Origin: Chitinophagaceae bacterium BSSC1
Lineage (GTDB): Bacteria > Bacteroidota > Bacteroidia > Chitinophagales > Chitinophagaceae
Length of the DNA stretch: 64,000 nt
NCBI GenBank assembly: GCA_002256435.1
Contig: NKJC01000002.1
Location: 353,996 to 417,995, forward strand
Direction of reading: 5' to 3'
The notes below the pieces were generated by a model, which saw only the letters and a list, made by a program, of their open reading frames with translations, did no database searches and was not told the DNA's origin. Made by a program: the position numbers and the translations under genes. The number at the start of each line of letters is the position of its first letter. The first letter of the stretch is position 1. Below are positions 1-8,397 of this stretch, one piece after another.

Positions 1-1223
1 TTTTCCACTTCTTTGGCAACGTCTTCTGAACAACGGTTACCATCTTCTCTTTCAAAATCGGCATAAAATTCAGGTAAATAAATGTATCCAATTTTGTCAG
101 CGCCATTTTGAATTACAGCTCCCCTAACCAAGGCCTCGTCTAATGATACTTCTTCACGAATAATGGAAACTATTTTAATACTACCATCTAATTTTTTCAA
201 AGTCAATCGCACTTCAGTGCCCTTATTTCCCCTGATTAATTTTACAGCGTCTTCTGTAGCAAAACCTGTTACGTCTACGGGTTCTTCTTTACCCTGGGCT
301 ACTTTTACTATGACATCATTGGCAGCCACTTCACCAGTTTTCCAAGCAGCACCACCTGTTTGCACACTGGCAATTTTAATACCGGCATCGTCTTCACGCA
401 ATTGTGCACCAATACCGTAGAACCTCCTGCTCATTTCTTCATCAAACGCCCTTTTTTCAATGGGAGGAAAATAATCTGTGTGTGGATCCATCAAATTAGT
501 GATGGTATTTAAGAAGGCATTAAAACGTTGGTCTTCATTAAATGTACCCTTGATGCGATCATATTTTTTGTCCATGATTTTCATCACTTTCATCCTAGCT
601 TCTCTTTCAAGCGCCGTATCGGCTTTAGCCACAAAATCCTTAGTGTCTTTGTTCTTTTCACGAACTTCTTGTAAGTCTACATAACGCTCCAAGGTTAAAA
701 ACTTCAGCAATTTGCGGAATCGGTCTTTGCGTTCTTTCTCGTCTTTGGCAAAATCCATTTTATCTCCGTCTAAAACAGCAGTCTCTTCTGTTGTAAAATC
801 AAAAGGCTGAGACAAAATCTCTTTGTACATGCCAATTAACTCTGGAATACGTTTGTCAAATACGGTGCTCACGGTTGGTGCAAAAAGAATAGCCGAACCA
901 TGGATCTCGTCGTCAATGGTTGTTTCAAACTTTTTAAACTCTTTGATATCTGACTGTAAGAAAAGAATTTTTTCTCCGTCTAGATCGTTGAGGTATTTCT
1001 TATATACTTCCTTAGAAAAAGCATCATTAATTGGTTTAGGACTATAATGTTCTTGCTCTAATAATGACCCAATGGCCGCTACTAGTCTTTGTCTTAGGGT
1101 AATATTAATGTCAGACTTACCATATTCAATGCCTTTGAAGGCAAAGAACAGGGCAGCAAATAATACTATTGCGGATAACACAATGCCTTTACTACTCTTC
1201 ATAAATTGCTTAAATTTTTGCAT
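1..1223 (-). CDS. prc: Carboxy-terminal processing (tail-specific) S41 protease, C-terminus beyond window
   Basis: About 407 residues are visible, reading leftwards from an ATG at 1223; the frame is open to the window edge. An N-terminal signal-anchor (about residues 14-30, VLSAIVLFAALFFAF) points to the periplasm. It is followed by the long helical N-terminal domain of Prc/Tsp proteases, with the conserved segment LMDPHTDYFPP near residue 255. A PDZ domain begins at FYGIGAQLREDD (about residues 270-360). The S41 catalytic core then starts at IGYIYLPEFYADF. The Ser/Lys dyad lies outside the window, so activity cannot be judged. The family degrades misfolded or tagged periplasmic proteins from their C-termini. 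It is divergent from tRNA-His. The family call is secure; whether it is better named prc or ctp is a matter of convention. Confidence 0.88.
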   Translation of the reverse strand, partial: MQKFKQFMKSSKGIVLSAIVLFAALFFAFKGIEYGKSDINITLRQRLVAAIGSLLEQEHYSPKPINDAFSKEVYKKYLNDLDGEKILFLQSDIKEFKKFETTIDDEIHGSAILFAPTVSTVFDKRIPELIGMYKEILSQPFDFTTEETAVLDGDKMDFAKDEKERKDRFRKLLKFLTLERYVDLQEVREKNKDTKDFVAKADTALEREARMKVMKIMDKKYDRIKGTFNEDQRFNAFLNTITNLMDPHTDYFPPIEKRAFDEEMSRRFYGIGAQLREDDAGIKIASVQTGGAAWKTGEVAANDVIVKVAQGKEEPVDVTGFATEDAVKLIRGNKGTEVRLTLKKLDGSIKIVSIIREEVSLDEALVRGAVIQNGADKIGYIYLPEFYADFEREDGNRCSEDVAKEVE

Positions 1224-1347
1224 GACTAGTTTCAAAAATAACTGAAAAACCCTTTTAGCCTTTACCTTTTATAGTAATTAACAAAGGTTTTTCCGGAAAG
1301 GTTTTAAAAAAAATCAAAAATGGCTTTCAACAAATGCCTAATTACCC

Positions 1348-1355
1348 TATTTTTG
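1348..1355 (+). promoter_or_regulatory. -7 box of a probable tRNA-His promoter
   Basis: TATTTTTG matches the Bacteroidota -7 consensus TAnnTTTG exactly and ends 34 nt before the tRNA. The expected -33 position carries only TTTC, so the call rests on the -7 box. Confidence 0.5.
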
Positions 1356-1389
1356 CAATCCTTTGGAAACGGAAGTTCCCAAAAAACCC

Positions 1390-1464
1390 GGAGGGCGTAG
1401 CTCAGTAGGTTAGAGCGACAGTTTGTGGCACTGTAGGTCGTGGGTTCGAGACCCATCGTTCTCC
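1390..1464 (+). tRNA. tRNA-His (anticodon GTG)
   Basis: The cloverleaf folds by eye. The acceptor stem GAGGGCG/CGTTCTC has two G-T wobbles. The D arm is GCTC/GAGC, the anticodon stem ACAGT/ACTGT encloses loop TTGTGGC, and the T arm is GTGGG/CCCAT around TTCGAGA. The extra G at 1390 facing C1464 is the G-1:C73 pair specific to tRNA-His and confirms the identity. Confidence 0.96.
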
Positions 1465-1465
1465 C

Positions 1466-1497
1466 AAAACCCTATAAGGTTGTACTTATAGGGTTTT
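1466..1497 (+). terminator. Intrinsic terminator after tRNA-His
   Basis: A perfect 13-bp inverted repeat (AAAACCCTATAAG and its complement) with a 6-nt loop directly follows the tRNA. The 3' arm ends in TTTT. It ends 12 nt before the next start codon. Confidence 0.8.
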
Positions 1498-1509
1498 ATA
1501 TTATAAGAC

Positions 1510-2112
1510 ATGTCTATAGCAATTTTATCTATCCCTATCATTTCGGCTTTTATTGGTTGGTTCACCAACTGGATTGCCATTAAGATGTTATTTCATCCCA
1601 AGGAGCCCAAATATATTCTGGGTATCAAGTTTCATGGAATCTTCCCTAAACGTCAAAAGCAATTTGCCGAAAAATTGGGCAAACTGGTTGCTGAAGAGTT
1701 ACTCAGCTTTGAGGATATTGAGAAAAAGCTCTCCAATCCAAAGAATATTGAACTGATGATGCCCTTTGTAGAAGGTCATATTGATCAATTCTTAAGGGTA
1801 CGACTTGCCCAAGAAATGCCCATGATCAGCATGTTTATTGGTGATAAGACCATTAATCAGTTGAAAGCTGTGTTTTTAAAAGAATTAGAAACCCTATTTC
1901 CTGAATTGATGGCTAATTACATGGGGAAATTACAAGCTGAATTAGACCTTGAGAAAATTGTAGTTGACAAGGTTAGTGGATTTTCTTCTGATAAATTAGA
2001 AGCCATTCTTCAGGGAATCATGAGTAAAGAGTTCCGATTTGTTGAAATTATTGGAGCTGTATTAGGATTTTTCATAGGCCTTTTACAGGTTTTCATCAGC
2101 CTTTTTGCCTAA
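1510..2112 (+). CDS. DUF445 family membrane protein
   Basis: The protein has 200 residues. The N-terminal hydrophobic segment with GWFTNWIAIKMLFHPKEP (about residues 16-33), followed by GIFPKRQKQFAEKLG, is the signature of DUF445 (YheB-like) membrane proteins. A hydrophobic C-terminal segment (about residues 180-200, IIGAVLGFFIGLLQVFISLF) closes a hairpin-like topology. The protein is shorter than the roughly 400-residue members of other phyla and matches the short Bacteroidota form. The biochemical role of the family is unknown. The ATG follows the tRNA-His terminator by 12 nt, so the gene either has its own promoter inside that region or is read through from the tRNA. Confidence 0.85.
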   Translation: MSIAILSIPIISAFIGWFTNWIAIKMLFHPKEPKYILGIKFHGIFPKRQKQFAEKLGKLVAEELLSFEDIEKKLSNPKNIELMMPFVEGHIDQFLRVRLAQEMPMISMFIGDKTINQLKAVFLKELETLFPELMANYMGKLQAELDLEKIVVDKVSGFSSDKLEAILQGIMSKEFRFVEIIGAVLGFFIGLLQVFISLFA

Positions 2113-2254
2113 TCACCGATAAATAATGGGCTTCAACCTATAGTTTTAAAACTTTATCCATTCAAAATTGTCATATTACCGCTCGTGTAATGAAAGGCAT
2201 ATAGCCATCCTTCTGAGCGACCTTTACACTGTTCAAATCACATTAAATCCAAAC

Positions 2255-4915
2255 ATGAGAAAATTATTCACCCTAATCGTAGCACTAATTTCCTTTCAAT
2301 TCATACAAGCCCAGTTTCCAATGGGTGGTGGCGCTGGCCGTGGTGCTGGTGGTGCGCAAAGTATGAATGTAGGCCATTTTTACGGTAAGATAGTAGACAG
2401 CAAGACCAATAAAGCAGTAGAAGGCGTTACCGTTCAATTGACTGGTAATAAGTTTGATACTGTTACCAAAAAAATGAAAGAAGCCATTTTGGCTACCCAA
2501 ATTACTCGTGCAAACGGGGAATTTAGTATTGAAAACTTATCTGTAATGGGTAGCTTCAAACTTAAATTATCTTCACTAGGATATAAAAGCATTGAAAAAA
2601 CCATCAGTTTTGGTTTGAAAATGCCAACAGGTGCTCCTACTGCAGCTTCCATGCAACAAATGCTAGGTCAGGCAGACAAAGACTTGGGTAATCTTAAAAT
2701 TGAGGCAGATGCTACCAACCTAGGCAATGTAACCGTTACCTCTACTGCAAAACCCCAATTTGAAATGGGTATTGACCGCAAGGTTTTTAACGTAGACAAA
2801 AACTTGATGGCTGCTGGTCAAACAGCAACAGAAATCATGAAAAATATCCCTTCTCTGAATGTGGATATTGATGGTAATGTAACATTACGTAATGCTAGCC
2901 CTACCATTTTCATTGACAACAGACCTACTACCCTAACCTTGGATCAAATTCCTGCAGACATTATTGACAAAGTGGAATTGATTACCAATCCATCTGCTAA
3001 ATACGATGCTTCTGGTGGTAATGCTGGAATCTTGAACATTGTGTTGAAGAAAAATAAAAAGAATGGTTACAATGGTGGAATCAGAGCGGGAATTGATTCT
3101 CGTGCCAAAATCAATTTGGGTGGCGATATCAACCTGCGTCAAACCAAGACCAATATTTCTTTGAGTGGAAACTACAACCAACGTAAATCCATTTCTGAAG
3201 GTTTAGCGGATAGAAATAATCTGTTAACTACACCAAGTTATATTCACCAAACCACAGATGGTGTTAACGAGAATCGCTTTAGCTTTTTCCGTGGTAGTGT
3301 AGACTATTTGGCTAGTAATAGAAGCACATTCACAATAGGTGCCAACTATGTAACAGGTAAATTTGACAATGACCAAGATCAAAGAGTAGATAGTACCATC
3401 AAAGGAACTTTTACTTCTTATAATATGATTAAATCACTGAGTACCTCTCAATTTGAAAACTGGGGTACCCAATTGAGTTATAAATACAATTTTCCAAAGA
3501 ATGGTGAAAACATCTCTGCAGATTTCAATTTAAATAGCAGCAATAATGAAAATAACACCAGCATTAATACACAAACATATAATGTAGACAATAGTATTAA
3601 GGGGCTTCCATTAAAGCAAAAAACCATTGGCGGTGGCGATAGTAAAAACTATACCATGCAAGTGGATTATGAGAATGAAATTACCTTAGATTCTAAATTA
3701 GAGTTTGGTGCTAGGGCTGCAATCCGTGATTTCAAAAATAGTAGTGACCAATATAGATTTTTAGTGAATGATTATTACTTGGTGCCTTCTATTAGTAACA
3801 AATACAAGTTTAATGACCAAGTTTATGCAGCATATGGCAACTATGCTTTTAAAGTAAAAAAATGGAGTTACCAATTGGGCTTCCGTATAGAAAGTTCTAG
3901 CTATACTGGCACCCTACTAAAACAATCAGGTGCTGATTCCTCTAGTTTCTCTGTTAAATACCCATTGAGTTTGTTCCCTAGCGCATTTGTTACCTATAAA
4001 GTAGATGACAAACAAGACTTACAATTGAACTATTCAAGAAGGGTAAACAGACCAAACTTCTTCCAATTGATGCCTTTCCCAGATTTTTCTGACCCACAGA
4101 ATATCAATATTGGTAACGCTAATTTGAAACCAGAATTCACCAATAGTTTTGAGGTTTCTTATAACAATGCCTATACCAAGGGTGCAAACTTCTTAGCTAC
4201 TGCTTATTTCAAATACAGTACCAATTTGATTACACGTTATGTATACCGTGACAAGAATGGTCTTACTTTAAATGATAGTGCCTATTTCAATACTTATATC
4301 AATGCTGATAATAGTGTGACTTATGGTTTGGAATTGTCTAATAAAATGCCCGTGAATAAATGGTGGGACCTGACTTTGAGCTTTAACTTATTTAGCTCTA
4401 AGATCAACGCTACCATTCCTGACCAAAGTGTAGACAATGAACTAGTTAGTTGGTTTGCAAAAATGAACAGTACTTTCAAATTGGCAAAAGGTCTTTCCTT
4501 ACAATTTAGTGGAGATTATCAAGCCAAAACTATCTTGCCTCCAGGTGGTGGTGGAAGTGGCGGTGGCCGCGGTGGTATGGGTGGTGGTATGATGTTTGGC
4601 GGTGGACCACAATCTACTTCTCAGGGTTATAACTATCCTAGATATGCATTTGACTTAGCCATCCGTAAAGAATGGACTTGGAAAAATGGTAAATCAGGTT
4701 CTTTGAGTCTGAGCATGAACGATATTTTCCGCACCCAATTATACAAGACTTATTCTGAGAGCATTTACTTTAATCAAGTTAGCTCTAGAAGAAGGGATCC
4801 ACAAATCCTGCGTCTGAATTTCAGCTACCGTTTTGGTAAGTTTGATGCTACACTCTTCAAACGTAAAAACACCAAGGCTGATCAAGGTGGTGGAATGGAT
4901 ATGATGCAACAGTAA
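2255..4915 (+). CDS. TonB-dependent-receptor-like outer-membrane beta-barrel protein
   Basis: The chosen ATG gives 886 residues starting with a clear signal peptide (MRKLFTLIVALISFQFIQAQ); an in-frame start 87 bp upstream would bury it. Domain order is a Gly-rich linker, a carboxypeptidase-regulatory-like beta-sandwich (about residues 40-155), a plug-like segment (about 170-275, with NASPTIFIDNRPTTLTLDQIP) and a large beta-barrel of the OMP_b-brl_3 type to the C-terminus. A Gly/Met-rich stretch (GGGGSGGGRGGMGGGMMFGGG, with neighbours) lies near residues 768-792 and probably forms an extracellular loop. No SusD partner is adjacent, so this is unlikely to be a glycan-uptake SusC. The substrate is unknown. 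It ends in a terminator at 5010-5038. Confidence 0.85.
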   Translation: MRKLFTLIVALISFQFIQAQFPMGGGAGRGAGGAQSMNVGHFYGKIVDSKTNKAVEGVTVQLTGNKFDTVTKKMKEAILATQITRANGEFSIENLSVMGSFKLKLSSLGYKSIEKTISFGLKMPTGAPTAASMQQMLGQADKDLGNLKIEADATNLGNVTVTSTAKPQFEMGIDRKVFNVDKNLMAAGQTATEIMKNIPSLNVDIDGNVTLRNASPTIFIDNRPTTLTLDQIPADIIDKVELITNPSAKYDASGGNAGILNIVLKKNKKNGYNGGIRAGIDSRAKINLGGDINLRQTKTNISLSGNYNQRKSISEGLADRNNLLTTPSYIHQTTDGVNENRFSFFRGSVDYLASNRSTFTIGANYVTGKFDNDQDQRVDSTIKGTFTSYNMIKSLSTSQFENWGTQLSYKYNFPKNGENISADFNLNSSNNENNTSINTQTYNVDNSIKGLPLKQKTIGGGDSKNYTMQVDYENEITLDSKLEFGARAAIRDFKNSSDQYRFLVNDYYLVPSISNKYKFNDQVYAAYGNYAFKVKKWSYQLGFRIESSSYTGTLLKQSGADSSSFSVKYPLSLFPSAFVTYKVDDKQDLQLNYSRRVNRPNFFQLMPFPDFSDPQNINIGNANLKPEFTNSFEVSYNNAYTKGANFLATAYFKYSTNLITRYVYRDKNGLTLNDSAYFNTYINADNSVTYGLELSNKMPVNKWWDLTLSFNLFSSKINATIPDQSVDNELVSWFAKMNSTFKLAKGLSLQFSGDYQAKTILPPGGGGSGGGRGGMGGGMMFGGGPQSTSQGYNYPRYAFDLAIRKEWTWKNGKSGSLSLSMNDIFRTQLYKTYSESIYFNQVSSRRRDPQILRLNFSYRFGKFDATLFKRKNTKADQGGGMDMMQQ

Positions 4916-4922
4916 GAAAATA

Positions 4923-4985
4923 AGTGAAGAGTGAAGAGTGAAGAGTGAAGAGTGAAGAGTGAAGAGTGAAGAGTGAAGAGTGAAG
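4923..4985 (+). repeat. Tandem heptamer array, AGTGAAG x 9
   Basis: Nine exact, uninterrupted copies of the 7-mer AGTGAAG start 8 nt after the stop codon of the upstream barrel gene. An inverted array of the same unit lies at 5116-5143. The array is intergenic, so copy-number change would not shift a reading frame. Confidence 0.97.
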
Positions 4986-5009
4986 TATTTTTAAAACACT
5001 ATTTAATAC

Positions 5010-5038
5010 AAAAACCCTTGGCAATGCCAAGGGTTTTT
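5010..5038 (+). terminator. Intrinsic terminator, probably bidirectional
   Basis: A 12-bp perfect stem AAAACCCTTGGC with its complement and loop AAT is followed by a T-run. The A-run on the 5' side means it could also terminate minus-strand transcription. It lies between a plus-strand barrel gene and minus-strand pcm. Confidence 0.8.
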
Positions 5039-5066
5039 CTTTATGAAGATGTTTGTCTTTTAATAG

Positions 5067-5087
5067 AACCTAGGCGCAGCCTAGGTT
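5067..5087. repeat. 9-bp perfect inverted repeat
   Basis: AACCTAGGC, a GCA loop, then GCCTAGGTT. There is no T-run, so it is not an obvious terminator. It lies between the two inverted AGTGAAG arrays. Confidence 0.7.
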
Positions 5088-5115
5088 AACTCGTTTACTG
5101 AGATCAAAGTCCATT

Positions 5116-5143
5116 CTTCACTCTTATCTCTTCACTCTTCACT
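5116..5143 (-). repeat. Inverted AGTGAAG array, 4 units
   Basis: On the plus strand the units are CTTCACT, CTTATCT (variant), CTTCACT, CTTCACT. This is the reverse complement of the 4923-4985 array. The two arrays could pair as a stem of about 28 bp around a 130-bp core containing two smaller hairpins. Confidence 0.9.
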
Positions 5144-5188
5144 AAATCATCTCTTAAGGGGGAACAAGTCCACAAATCATTTTTACTC

Positions 5189-5848
5189 TTAACTATTCTT
5201 CCCCGTTAGCATGGGCACAAAAGAGAAAGCTTCAAATGATTCTTCTTGAATAGACCCATCAGCCATTTTGGTTAATCGCAACATGCGCTGCTCAGTTCCT
5301 TCATCCAATGGAATGACCATAAAACCACCTGGTTTTAACTGAGCCAATAATTTGGGTGGAATAAACGGGGCTGCCGCTGTAATCAAGATCTTGTCAAAAG
5401 GGGCATAAGTGGGCAAGCCTTCAAATCCGTCTCCATAAAAGAATTTGGCGCTGAAATATTTGGCCCGAACATAGAATTTACTTTTCTCATCAAAGAGTTG
5501 TTTTTGTCTCTCTATGCTAAATACCCTAGCCCCCATCTCAGCCAACACTGCAGACTGGTACATGCTTCCTGTTCCTATTTCCAATACTTTTTCCATCTTC
5601 TTTACTTGAAGCAATTGGGATTGGTAGGCCACTGTATAAGGATGTGAAATGGTTTGATCTGCCCCAATATCAAATGCCCGATTTTCGTAAGCAATTTTGT
5701 CAAACGCAGAATCCAGAAAAAAATGCCTGGGTATGGCATTCATAGCATCCAAGACATTATTATCCGTAATGCCCTTAGAGCGTAATACGTCTATTAACTG
5801 TTTTCTCAAGCCCTTGTGTTGGTAGGAATCAACATACTCTCTTTTCAT
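5189..5848 (-). CDS. pcm: Protein-L-isoaspartate O-methyltransferase
   Basis: The protein has 219 residues from the ATG at 5848; the longer in-frame start adds 13 residues unlike the family. It uses S-adenosylmethionine to methylate isoaspartyl residues and so start repair of aged proteins. Seen directly: the pre-motif segment DQTISHPYTVAYQSQLL, which binds substrate; SAM motif I VLEIGTGSMYQSAVLAEMG; the post-motif acidic IERQ; and KILITAAAPFIPP. The third glycine-rich motif residue is Met (GTGSMYQ) where most family members have GTGSGYQ. This may be lineage-typical. The next gene upstream on the same strand is the phosphohexomutase at 5964, whose own terminator separates them. Confidence 0.92.
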   Translation of the reverse strand: MKREYVDSYQHKGLRKQLIDVLRSKGITDNNVLDAMNAIPRHFFLDSAFDKIAYENRAFDIGADQTISHPYTVAYQSQLLQVKKMEKVLEIGTGSMYQSAVLAEMGARVFSIERQKQLFDEKSKFYVRAKYFSAKFFYGDGFEGLPTYAPFDKILITAAAPFIPPKLLAQLKPGGFMVIPLDEGTEQRMLRLTKMADGSIQEESFEAFSFVPMLTGKNS

Positions 5849-5912
5849 AAGCAAAACGAATATAACACATCCCCATGGTAGCGGCATTTGATTTGGGGAT
5901 ATGTGAAAAGAA

Positions 5913-5943
5913 AACTCCCGTGAAAAATTTCTTCACAGGAGTT
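5913..5943 (-). terminator. Terminator of the phosphohexomutase gene
   Basis: A stem AACTCC-GTGAA with its complement, one internal mismatch and loop AAATTTC lies 20 nt beyond the mutase stop codon. On the minus strand it is followed by TTTTCTTTT. Confidence 0.65.
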
Positions 5944-5963
5944 CCATTTTATTTAAATAAACA

Positions 5964-7691
5964 CTAACTCAATTGCATATCGGCAATAATTCTGGCTATT
6001 TTGGCTTCTAATTGGGCAAATGTGCTATCAAAAGCCGCTTTGTTAGCAAGGCTGGTTTTTACACTGAAATAGAACTTGATCTTGGGTTCTGTTCCTGAAG
6101 GCCTTGCAGAAATCTTGCTTCCATCTTCTGTAATAAATTGCAACACATTACTTTTAGGCAAGTGAATAGGCCAGGATTCTCCAGTGGCTGGATTAGATCC
6201 TTTTTGTAGTTCATAATCCAATAACTGAACCACTTTAGCACCATCAATAGTTGCAGGTGGATTATTTCTATAACCATCCATCATATCGGCAATTTCTTTT
6301 TGTCCATTCATGCCCTTCTTAGTAATACTAATCAGGGTTTCATAATAGAATCCATATTGCTGATAGAGTTCAATCATTTTATCAAACAAGGTTAGCCCTT
6401 GGTCCTTGGCATAGGCAGCCATTTCACACATGAGAGCTACAGCGCTAATAGCGTCTTTATCACGCACTTGGTCTCCTATCATCAAACCAAAGCTTTCCTC
6501 ACCACCAATAATATAGTTTTCTTGGCCAGCTTTAGCTTTGATTAACTCAGCTATCCATTTAAATCCAGTGAGTACATTATAACAAGCAACACCATAACCT
6601 GCAGCTAGGTCATTGATCATTTGGGTAGTAACAATGGTGGTAATGACCATGTCATTGGGTTGTGCAATGCCTTTGGCTTTGCGGGCTTCCATCATGTAGT
6701 TGCAAGCCAAAACAGCTGTTTGGTTACCATTCATGAGAACCCATTCACCGTGGTGGTTTTTAACACCAATGGCTACCCTATCTGCATCTGGATCTGTTCC
6801 CAATAAAATATCGGCATCCAATTCCTTGGCCAATTTTAAACCAATTCCCATGGTAGCTGACTCTTCTGGATTGGGATAGGCTACTGTTGGAAAATTACCA
6901 TCAGGAGTAGCTTGCTCTTCCACAATGGTTACATTGTTAAATCCAAAAGCTTTCAGCACTTCTGGTACCAATGTAATTCCAGTACCATGAATGGGGGTAT
7001 AGACAATTTTCAAGTCTTTTTGTCTGGCAATCACGTCTGGATAAACACTCAAGCCCTTTACCATATTGATATAGTCATTGTCCATATCCTTGCCTAAAAT
7101 GCTGATATTGGCATCGCCACCGCTCCATTTAACCTCATCAATGCCTGAAACGGCTTCTACTTCTTTAATTACATTCTTGTCATGTGGAGGGACTAATTGA
7201 CCACCATCATTCCAATATGCTTTGTACCCATTGTATTCTTTGGGGTTGTGAGACGCAGTACAAACCACACCACCATTACAACCTAAGTGGCGTATGGCAA
7301 AACTCAATTCTGGGGTTGGACGCAATGCTTCAAATAAGAAAACCTTGATGCCATTGGCAGCAAATACATGAGCGGTTGTTTCAGCAAAAAAGCGGCTATT
7401 GTTTCTACTATCATGCGCAATGGCTACTTTAATTTCAGCATCTCCATAGGTTTTCTTTAAGTAATTGGCAAAACCCTGGGTTGCCATACCAATGGTATAC
7501 TTATTGATTCTATTGGTACCTACACCCATGATACCTCTAAGACCACCTGTACCAAATTCTAGGTTGCGGTAAAAAGCATCTGCTAGTTCATCTACATTGT
7601 TTGCTTGTAATGCACTGATGGCATCTTTGGTGGCTTGGTCATAATTGCCATTGGTCCAGACATTAACCCTTGCTTGAATTGCTGCGTCCAT
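5964..7691 (-). CDS. Phospho-sugar mutase (phosphoglucomutase/phosphomannomutase family)
   Basis: The protein has 575 residues, a usual length for the PgcA-like alpha-D-phosphohexomutases that interconvert hexose 1- and 6-phosphates. The four domains are marked by the active-site phosphoserine loop TASHNPKEYNGYK (Ser147), the metal-binding loop DPDADR (residues 300-305), the sugar-binding loop GGEESFG (about 397-403) and the C-terminal phosphate-binding loop RPSGTEPKIKFY. All key residues are present, so the enzyme should be active. It probably supplies glucose-1-phosphate or mannose-1-phosphate for envelope polysaccharide. The sequence does not settle glucose versus mannose preference, so no symbol is given. 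It starts at ATG 7691 and ends just before a terminator. Confidence 0.9.
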   Translation of the reverse strand: MDAAIQARVNVWTNGNYDQATKDAISALQANNVDELADAFYRNLEFGTGGLRGIMGVGTNRINKYTIGMATQGFANYLKKTYGDAEIKVAIAHDSRNNSRFFAETTAHVFAANGIKVFLFEALRPTPELSFAIRHLGCNGGVVCTASHNPKEYNGYKAYWNDGGQLVPPHDKNVIKEVEAVSGIDEVKWSGGDANISILGKDMDNDYINMVKGLSVYPDVIARQKDLKIVYTPIHGTGITLVPEVLKAFGFNNVTIVEEQATPDGNFPTVAYPNPEESATMGIGLKLAKELDADILLGTDPDADRVAIGVKNHHGEWVLMNGNQTAVLACNYMMEARKAKGIAQPNDMVITTIVTTQMINDLAAGYGVACYNVLTGFKWIAELIKAKAGQENYIIGGEESFGLMIGDQVRDKDAISAVALMCEMAAYAKDQGLTLFDKMIELYQQYGFYYETLISITKKGMNGQKEIADMMDGYRNNPPATIDGAKVVQLLDYELQKGSNPATGESWPIHLPKSNVLQFITEDGSKISARPSGTEPKIKFYFSVKTSLANKAAFDSTFAQLEAKIARIIADMQLS

Positions 7692-7797
7692 GATTGATGT
7701 TTTAATTGATAGGTAAAACGAATTTACACAATAGATTATTTTACAATTTATTATTCATTGGGAACATTCAACATTTATTGGGCTGTTTCTTTTACTA

Positions 7798-8298
7798 TTA
7801 TCCAATATAAGCCCCCATTACTTCTCCATTAGATACTTCCACTTGAATATGGTCTTCTGGTGTTGTAGCTATTGATAAGCCTACATAATCAGGTTTTACA
7901 GGATAGAGTTTGTGCATTCTTTCTACCAATACCAAGGTTTGGATGGTTCTTGGATAGTATTCCATTAAAGGCTTTAACCCGTAAAGTAGGGTTTTGCCAC
8001 TATTAGCCACATCGTCTATTAATACTACATTAAGGTCATTAAAGTTTAGATTCTCACTCAATAGTACTTCTTTGGGTAAGTCTTTGTCTAGGCTCACTGT
8101 AATATTGATCACCTGATTTTTGACATAGGGCTTTAAAAATGCGGCAATTTTCTCGGCAATTACCGTTCCACTATTCCTAACCCCTATTAAAATAATATCC
8201 GCCTCACTTCCGCTTAGGTTTTCTGCCAATTCCAATGCCATCCTATGCAATTTCTGGTTGGCCGATTCCTGATTGAGGATATATTTTCTCTCTGACAT
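7798..8298 (-). CDS. PyrR-like phosphoribosyltransferase
   Basis: The protein has 166 residues with the type I phosphoribosyltransferase fold. The PRPP-binding motif VVLIDDVANSGKTLL lies at residues 91-105, and IILIGVRNSGTVIAEKIA (about 35-52) is the N-terminal hood and loop region seen in PyrR-type proteins. Family members are either uracil phosphoribosyltransferases and attenuation regulators of pyr operons, or other base-salvage enzymes. No pyrimidine genes are nearby, so a pyr regulatory role is not supported here. It stands alone between phosphohexomutase and the Fe-S gene and is divergent from the latter, with 99 bp for promoters. Confidence 0.8.
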   Translation of the reverse strand: MSERKYILNQESANQKLHRMALELAENLSGSEADIILIGVRNSGTVIAEKIAAFLKPYVKNQVINITVSLDKDLPKEVLLSENLNFNDLNVVLIDDVANSGKTLLYGLKPLMEYYPRTIQTLVLVERMHKLYPVKPDYVGLSIATTPEDHIQVEVSNGEVMGAYIG

Positions 8299-8397
8299 AT
8301 ACTGATTTGAATTCCAAAAATAAGCACAATAAAACCATTCCCCAATCCAATTTACAACAGTCCAAAACCGCTATCTTAGCAGTATAACTTTTGCATC

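Noticed and set aside
163..1047. Three plus-strand ORFs near the left edge (85, 68 and 74 residues)
   Set aside because: They are antisense to the open prc reading frame, which has clear PDZ and Prc motifs.
4923..5143. AGTGAAG arrays as a CRISPR
   Set aside because: Units are 7 bp with no spacers, and no cas genes are nearby.
7798..8298. pyrR attenuation regulator with a pyr target site
   Set aside because: No pyrimidine genes and no PyrR-binding loop or attenuator were seen in the window.
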